Assembly (NCBI GenBank): GCA_015233265.1
Contig: JADFXZ010000085.1
Location: 1 to 9,019, forward strand
Origin: Nitrospirota bacterium
GTDB taxonomy: Bacteria; Nitrospirota; Thermodesulfovibrionia; Thermodesulfovibrionales; Magnetobacteriaceae
DNA length: 9,019 bases
Reading direction: 5' to 3'
Under the pieces are notes generated by a model. The model was not told where the DNA came from, searched no databases, and saw nothing but the letters and a program-made list of their open reading frames with translations. Positions within the stretch are counted from its first letter, which is position 1, and each line of letters begins with the position of its first letter. Below are positions 5,390-9,019 of the stretch, piece by piece. The position numbers were made by a program, and so were the translations under genes.

Positions 5390-7198
5390 CTAAGCAAATA
5401 TACTTATGCCGTCTTTTATACTGTATGCGCTCCTTACGTAGCCTGTTGTGGCGGCTATGGGTTGGAGCTGCCTTTCTTGCCTTGAGTTCTTATTTGTTCC
5501 ATTGTCGTTTTTTCCATCCTTAAAACTCCCGCCCCTGTCTTTCAGAGAGACAGTGAATCCTCCCACTGAGAGGCCTTCTTTTGCAAGGGCGTTGACAATT
5601 TCGTGCAGGTTCTTCTCTATAATCCCTTTAGAGGTTGCGTCAGAGGCGGTGATGTTTGCATTTAAGACACCCTTTTGGACATTAACACTGATGTCTAGTT
5701 TTCCCATTCCCTCCGGCTCAAGTTTCACCTCTACTGATGTATCGGTCTTTCTCAAAATTGTAAACTTATTGCCGTCTATATCAACGGTCTTTGGGGCACC
5801 TATGGCAAGTTTATCGTCTGCCGGTGCGGCGGTATTAGCGGCCTCGGCGTGGGTGGTCTTGCTTACCGATTCATGAGCCGCGGTTGTGTTCAACGTCAAT
5901 GACGCGCCGCTTGAGCTGTCATTCTGTTTGGAATCATCAGGGACGGCCTCCTTAAACGCGTTAGGTATGTCCTTTGGCGAGTCGTGCTTAGATAGCTGTG
6001 AGCCGTTTGAATCCGCAAGATTTATCTCAGGCATATTGCTCACCGAGGGTTTCGCATCTGAAGATAGCTCATTAATAATGGCAGAGGAGTCCTTCGATGT
6101 CAGCTCAAACTTAGCCCGCCGTGCAGTGTTTATATCTGCAATGGTCATGTCCTGGGGATTATTTCCAGGAGTTTTCGTGTTAATGCCTCTCATTGCTGAG
6201 GCTATCATCTCTGGAGTTATCGTTAACTCAGGGGTTGCCGCGGCAGGGTTAAGTATATCAGAAATGTTTATAGCCGGGATTTTGGCACTTTTTGTATCGG
6301 CAGTTACCGTGTTTTGCGTACCTGCGGTGGTAGCGGTGGACTTAGCTGCTGCCTGGTCAAGCTGTGAGAGATTATCTGCCGTAAGATTATCAGCAGGAAG
6401 TTTATCTGTTGGCGTGGCAGTCTCAGCCGGAGGCTGTTTAGTACCCAGTAAAGACAGGAGATCGTCTTTGGCAGTGCTGGCGCTGCCGGGTGTTAGCGTG
6501 TTTGCAGCGGTGTTGTCTGTGCCGGAGGTCGGCGTGCTTGTATCTGCAGTGGTGTTTGGCCCTTGTTTAGCGCCAAGCAAAGACGAAATTTCATCCCCAG
6601 ATGTGTCGGGTACAATTGTAGTGCTCGGCTGTGGTAGTGGAGCGCTTATGCCGGTGGTAATATCAGCTTTGGCGTTTGACGAAGCGCCAAGCAGCGATAG
6701 AATATCGTTGTTTCCTGAGCCGGTACTAACGGACTCTACTCCATCAGGATTAACACCGGTAATACCGGTGGGCTGAGGGTTAATTGGAGCCACCGCCGCG
6801 GTTGAACCTGCCAGCTCGGCTGCCTCATCGTTATTATGACTACCCTTTTTAGTATTGACTTTGAGAAGCTTACTGAGAATACTATTAAACTGTTCCCCAC
6901 CGTCTTTTCCAGTGGTGGCGTCATCAGTGCGCTGACTTGTTGAATCGTCTGCTAAGACCTGTGCGGTTGACGAGCCGCCTGGAGAGGTGTTTGCCCGATT
7001 GGGGCCGCTGTCCTGGCTAATAGCGGAGGTGTCCCTGTTTGGGCGAGTTGACGAGGAGTCATTCTTAGTCGTGCTAGTTGAGCCCGATGATGAGCCAGCG
7101 TCTGGCCTGTCATCGGCGCTTGACCGGTTTGACTCTCTGCTCTGCGGTCTTGGGCCCGGTTGAGCCGCGCCGCTTGTGCTGCCAATGTTTATCTGCAT
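5390..7198 (-). CDS. fliK: Flagellar hook-length control protein FliK
   Basis: With the ATG at 7198 the protein has 602 residues (MQINIGST...). The last fifth holds the globular FliK C-terminal (Flg_hook) domain, about 478-556, with KLEPEGMGKLDISV (492-505) as its signature. This domain binds the export gate protein FlhB and switches export from hook to filament subunits. The rest is Thr/Ser/Ala/Asp-rich and likely unfolded, as in other FliK molecular rulers. At 602 residues it is longer than Salmonella FliK (405), which may mean a longer hook. Three leucine-rich repeats sit at about 163-262. Frame-matched ATGs at 7234 and 7210 are less likely starts: 7234 lies inside the sigma-54 promoter and 7210 would leave almost no leader. 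GAGTGAG before 7198 can serve as ribosome site. The next gene, flgD, follows after 26 bases. Confidence 0.9.
   Translation of the reverse strand: MQINIGSTSGAAQPGPRPQSRESNRSSADDRPDAGSSSGSTSTTKNDSSSTRPNRDTSAISQDSGPNRANTSPGGSSTAQVLADDSTSQRTDDATTGKDGGEQFNSILSKLLKVNTKKGSHNNDEAAELAGSTAAVAPINPQPTGITGVNPDGVESVSTGSGNNDILSLLGASSNAKADITTGISAPLPQPSTTIVPDTSGDEISSLLGAKQGPNTTADTSTPTSGTDNTAANTLTPGSASTAKDDLLSLLGTKQPPAETATPTDKLPADNLTADNLSQLDQAAAKSTATTAGTQNTVTADTKSAKIPAINISDILNPAAATPELTITPEMIASAMRGINTKTPGNNPQDMTIADINTARRAKFELTSKDSSAIINELSSDAKPSVSNMPEINLADSNGSQLSKHDSPKDIPNAFKEAVPDDSKQNDSSSGASLTLNTTAAHESVSKTTHAEAANTAAPADDKLAIGAPKTVDIDGNKFTILRKTDTSVEVKLEPEGMGKLDISVNVQKGVLNANITASDATSKGIIEKNLHEIVNALAKEGLSVGGFTVSLKDRGGSFKDGKNDNGTNKNSRQERQLQPIAATTGYVRSAYSIKDGISIFA
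6441..6708 (-). repeat. Three spaced leucine-rich repeats in FliK
   Basis: Related coding repeats lie near 6684-6708, 6571-6595 and 6441-6465. They encode NDILSLLGAS, DEISSLLGAK and DDLLSLLGTK. The conserved glycines are 38 and 43 residues apart, and the segments between are unrelated Thr/Ser/Pro-rich sequence. The DNA also matches (CCAAGCAGCGATAG, CCAAGCAAAGACGA and CCCAGTAAAGACAG on the plus strand), implying duplication. A looser relative, NSILSKLLKV, occurs earlier in the protein. Confidence 0.65.
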
Positions 7199-7222
7199 TA
7201 TCTCACTCATGTAAGTAGTAAG

Positions 7223-7239
7223 AGCAAAATACATGCCAA
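7223..7239 (-). promoter_or_regulatory. Sigma-54 (RpoN) -24/-12 promoter for fliK-flgD-flgE
   Basis: Read on the minus strand from 7239 the sequence is TTGGCATGTATTTTGCT. It fits the sigma-54 consensus YTGGCACR-N4-TTGCW with one mismatch (T for the last C of GGCAC). The GG (7237-7236) and GC (7225-7224) are at the required 12-base separation. Transcription would start near 7212, about 14 bases before the ATG at 7198. It lies in the only long gap of the flagellar cluster (about 104 bases between motE and fliK). No activator binding site was identified. Confidence 0.7.
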
Positions 7240-7302
7240 CGATTCGCAGGGCGTATAAACAAGGAATTTACACTAAATCAACGCGGCTAGAGGGAAAAAT
7301 TT

Positions 7303-7854
7303 TCACTGAGGGGGTAATTTTTTCGTTATCTTTGACATCATCTCGGTCAGCATGGCCGCCTTGCGCGGTCCGATTTGAGAGAGGATAGCGGCTGCCTTGC
7401 GATTTTTCATTTTAACTAGAATTGTGACGGTAAGCTCCTCATCAAGCAGCTCAAGGTCTTTTGCGGCAACCTCCGAGGGCATCGATTCATAAGTCTTCAC
7501 TAAGTTATTCATCCTTTCAGTGTTGGCCTCTTTCAATTTCGCCATCACCGCGTCAAGCTGCTTGAGGAGTTTTTCATATTCTGCGATTTTACTATCTATA
7601 TCGGCCTTTAGGGCATTGAGCCTCTCCTCTTCCTTTTTTACCGCCTCTTCTCTCTTCGATAAATCAGAGCGTTTCGCCTTGGGGGATTCCACAGCTGGAG
7701 CTGCGGCTGGCGCATCCACGGCGTATGCCGCAGAAGTGCTGCAGGCCAATAACACCAGAGTCAGCAGTAGTATATTATTGCCGCGAAAGACGCGACAGAT
7801 ACGCAAAATCCATCTGGCGCTGCTCAAGGGCAGTTTTGCTCTTAGTCTCTTCAT
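7303..7854 (-). CDS. motE: MotE/YlxF-like periplasmic coiled-coil protein
   Basis: The 183-residue protein sits between fliJ and fliK, where Bacillus has ylxF and many other bacteria have a MotE-family gene. A hydrophobic segment (28-37) followed by CSTSAAYA (38-45) looks like a secretion signal with possible cleavage after A45. LLAC also resembles a weak lipobox. A Lys/Glu-rich coiled coil follows (about 62-119), then a compact domain (about 117-178, AAKDLELLDEELTVTILVKM and AAAILSQIGPRKAAML) like the MgtE N-terminal/MotE fold. MotE in Sinorhizobium is a periplasmic chaperone for a motility protein; the role here is inferred from fold and position. ATG 7854 has AAGG six bases upstream and lies 80 bases inside fliJ, giving an unusually long 27-residue charged lead before the hydrophobic stretch. 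A TTG at 7806 would give a more ordinary signal peptide but lacks a clear ribosome site. Confidence 0.7.
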   Translation of the reverse strand: MKRLRAKLPLSSARWILRICRVFRGNNILLLTLVLLACSTSAAYAVDAPAAAPAVESPKAKRSDLSKREEAVKKEEERLNALKADIDSKIAEYEKLLKQLDAVMAKLKEANTERMNNLVKTYESMPSEVAAKDLELLDEELTVTILVKMKNRKAAAILSQIGPRKAAMLTEMMSKITKKLPPQ

Positions 7855-8215
7855 CTATTACCTTGTCCTTTAGTATTCCTACGGTTTTTAATTCCTTATA
7901 CGTCTCTATGAGGACGGCCTGCCTCTGTTGAAGCTCCTCATCCTTTTGTGCCACAACGAGCGTTTGGTCATCTATTTTCTTATATAACATATCGATATAG
8001 TTATAGTAAATAGTAAGTTCAAACGCGTTTACAATATTACCGGTTTTTTTGCCGTCGAGGTCTGCCGCCGTCTCGGCAAGCAGTTTATCCAACACGGAAA
8101 GTACCTCTTGTTCCTCTCTGAGGGTCTTCCACGCCTTATGAACCTCTATCTCGGCCTCGTCTTTCTTATATCCCCTGACCTGCTCTATTCGCTTAAGCGT
8201 ATCCAGTTTAGACAT
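7775..8215 (-). CDS. fliJ: Flagellar export protein FliJ
   Basis: The 146-residue protein is almost entirely charged helix with heptad-like leucines (for example LDTLKRIEQVRGYKKDEAE near the N-terminus), matching FliJ in length (about 147) and pattern. FliJ is the central stalk inserted in the FliI hexamer; it links the ATPase to the export gate FlhA and escorts chaperones. Identification rests on coiled-coil form plus position directly after fliI, since FliJ is poorly conserved. GAGGA (8227-8223) is 7 bases before ATG 8215 and overlaps the fliI stop codon, showing tight translational coupling. The intergenic gap is 10 bases. The 3' end overlaps the start of the motE-like gene by up to 80 bases. 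Confidence 0.85.
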   Translation of the reverse strand: MSKLDTLKRIEQVRGYKKDEAEIEVHKAWKTLREEQEVLSVLDKLLAETAADLDGKKTGNIVNAFELTIYYNYIDMLYKKIDDQTLVVAQKDEELQQRQAVLIETYKELKTVGILKDKVIDEETKSKTALEQRQMDFAYLSRLSRQ

Positions 8216-8225
8216 GAGTTAGTCC

Positions 8226-9019
8226 TCATCTTGATTTTGTAAATAACACCTCAAGCCCTTTAAGGCTGGCCTGAAAATCCCTCGGCTCATTCATCCCCTG
8301 CTTTAAATAGGCATTTAACTTGTCAATCATCGAAATGGCGTAATCGACCTTTGGGTTTGAGCCTTCTTTGTACGCACCCAGATTTATCATATCCTCAAAC
8401 CTCTTATAAATCGCCATCACTTCGACAAATCTGCCGGCGACATCCATGTGTGTCTTGTTAATTATATCAGGCATTACCCTGCTTATTGACCTCAGAATGT
8501 TAATGGCGGGATAGTGGTTTTCCATCGCCAAATCTCTGGACAGGACAATATGACCGTCCAATATAGACATCACAGAGTCAGATACTGGGTCTGACAGGTC
8601 ATCACCCTCTACTAAAACGGTATAAATCCCAGTGATACTACCCTTTCCCTTTTGTGTCCCCGCACGCTCAAGCAGCTTTGGAAGCAGGGCAAACACCGAC
8701 GGCGTGTAGCCTTTTGTGGCCGGTGGCTCTCCAACTGCCAATCCTATCTCACGCTGTGCCATGGCAATACGAGTAAGGGAATCCATAAACAGGAGCACAT
8801 CCTTGCCCTGGCTCCTGAAGTATTCGCTTATGGCCGTTGCCACAAACGCCCCCTTGACCTTTGCAACCGGCGACTGCTCAGATGTGGAGACCACTGCCAC
8901 TGAGCGCTTCATTCCCTCAGTCCCCAAATCCCTTTCGATAAACTCCCTGACCTCTCTGTTTCTCTCTCCAACCAGGGCGATTACGTTGACATCGGCACGT
9001 GTGTATTTTGCCATCATAC
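8226..9019 (-). CDS. fliI: Flagellum-specific ATPase FliI, C-terminal part (open at right edge)
   Basis: About 264 C-terminal residues are present; full FliI is about 440-460. The first visible residues, MMAKYT, follow the Walker A loop in FliI proteins, so Walker A (GxxxxGKS/T) lies just outside. The partial codon at 9018-9019 (NGT) is compatible with the Gly usual at this place, and the ATG at 9017 is therefore not the start. Counting from that Met, GERNREVREF (17-26) carries the catalytic glutamate region, VLLFMDSLTR (74-83) is Walker B, EPPATKGYTPSVF (97-109) is a FliI/F1-beta family signature, and SISRVMP (177-183) probably holds the arginine finger. FliI hydrolyses ATP as a ring on the cytoplasmic side of the export gate. 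It shares ancestry with the type III secretion ATPase, but the flagellar neighbours decide the identity. Confidence 0.93.
   Translation of the reverse strand, partial: MMAKYTRADVNVIALVGERNREVREFIERDLGTEGMKRSVAVVSTSEQSPVAKVKGAFVATAISEYFRSQGKDVLLFMDSLTRIAMAQREIGLAVGEPPATKGYTPSVFALLPKLLERAGTQKGKGSITGIYTVLVEGDDLSDPVSDSVMSILDGHIVLSRDLAMENHYPAINILRSISRVMPDIINKTHMDVAGRFVEVMAIYKRFEDMINLGAYKEGSNPKVDYAISMIDKLNAYLKQGMNEPRDFQASLKGLEVLFTKSR

Noticed and set aside
5886..6776. A 296-codon open frame on the plus strand, opposite fliK, and another at 5448-5876
   Set aside because: They lie antisense to clear FliK coding sequence. Their Val/Ser/Ala-rich products follow from the reversed Thr/Ser/Ala-rich FliK codons and show no recognisable domain or ribosome site.
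7199..7234. ATG starts at 7234 and 7210 for fliK
   Set aside because: The first is part of the sigma-54 -24 box, and the second would be almost at the predicted transcript start with no ribosome site.
7252..7281. Sigma-70-like TTGATT (7281-7276) with TATACG (7257-7252), 18-base spacing, upstream of fliK
   Set aside because: Only four of six bases match in each box, and the adjacent sigma-54 site fits far better. It could still be a weak second promoter.
9015..9017. ATG at 9017 as the start of fliI
   Set aside because: The sequence begins mid-domain just after where Walker A should be; the gene continues beyond the window edge.

Overview
The window reads as part of a Gram-negative chromosome with a flagellar gene cluster. 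The cluster fills the right-hand two thirds and every gene lies on the minus strand. In transcription order these are the C-terminal part of fliI (open at the right edge), fliJ, a motE/ylxF-like gene, fliK, flgD and flgE. This is the order of the Bacillus-type fla/che operon (fliI-fliJ-ylxF-fliK-flgD-flgE). However, a signal peptide followed by a coiled coil in the motE-like protein, and a strong sigma-54-type promoter just upstream of fliK, point to a diderm with a sigma-54 flagellar hierarchy. Nitrospirota or a deltaproteobacterial lineage would fit, but that is a guess from gene style, not a measurement.

Layout from the left. Bases 1-177 hold no gene: a plus-strand intrinsic terminator for a gene outside the window, then a block of nested inverted repeats. 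A small RelE/YafQ-type toxin gene follows on the plus strand (178-525), with no antitoxin beside it. Convergent with it, 24 bases away, is a two-gene minus-strand unit: a UbiD-family decarboxylase (start at 3117) followed by a sodium/calcium-exchanger-type membrane protein (1650-550). An extended -10 promoter lies just upstream of the UbiD start. Bases 3118-3435 carry no gene. They hold that promoter, a pair of direct 10-mers around it, an 86-base element with perfect 26-base inverted arms, a short tandem duplication, and a GC-rich hairpin beyond the end of flgE.

The flagellar genes work together in hook assembly. FliI (ATPase) and FliJ (stalk/chaperone escort) energise the type III export gate. 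The MotE-like protein probably acts in the periplasm. FliK measures hook length and switches export specificity. FlgD is the hook scaffold/cap and FlgE the hook subunit. The sigma-54 site before fliK suggests that fliK-flgD-flgE can be expressed as a hook unit separately from fliI-fliJ-motE. It also argues that FliK starts at 7198 and not at the more upstream ATGs.

I see no convincing previously undescribed system. The best leads are the sigma-54 promoter inside the cluster, the leucine-rich repeats in the disordered part of FliK, the lone toxin next to REP-like repeats, and the repeat-flanked UbiD promoter.
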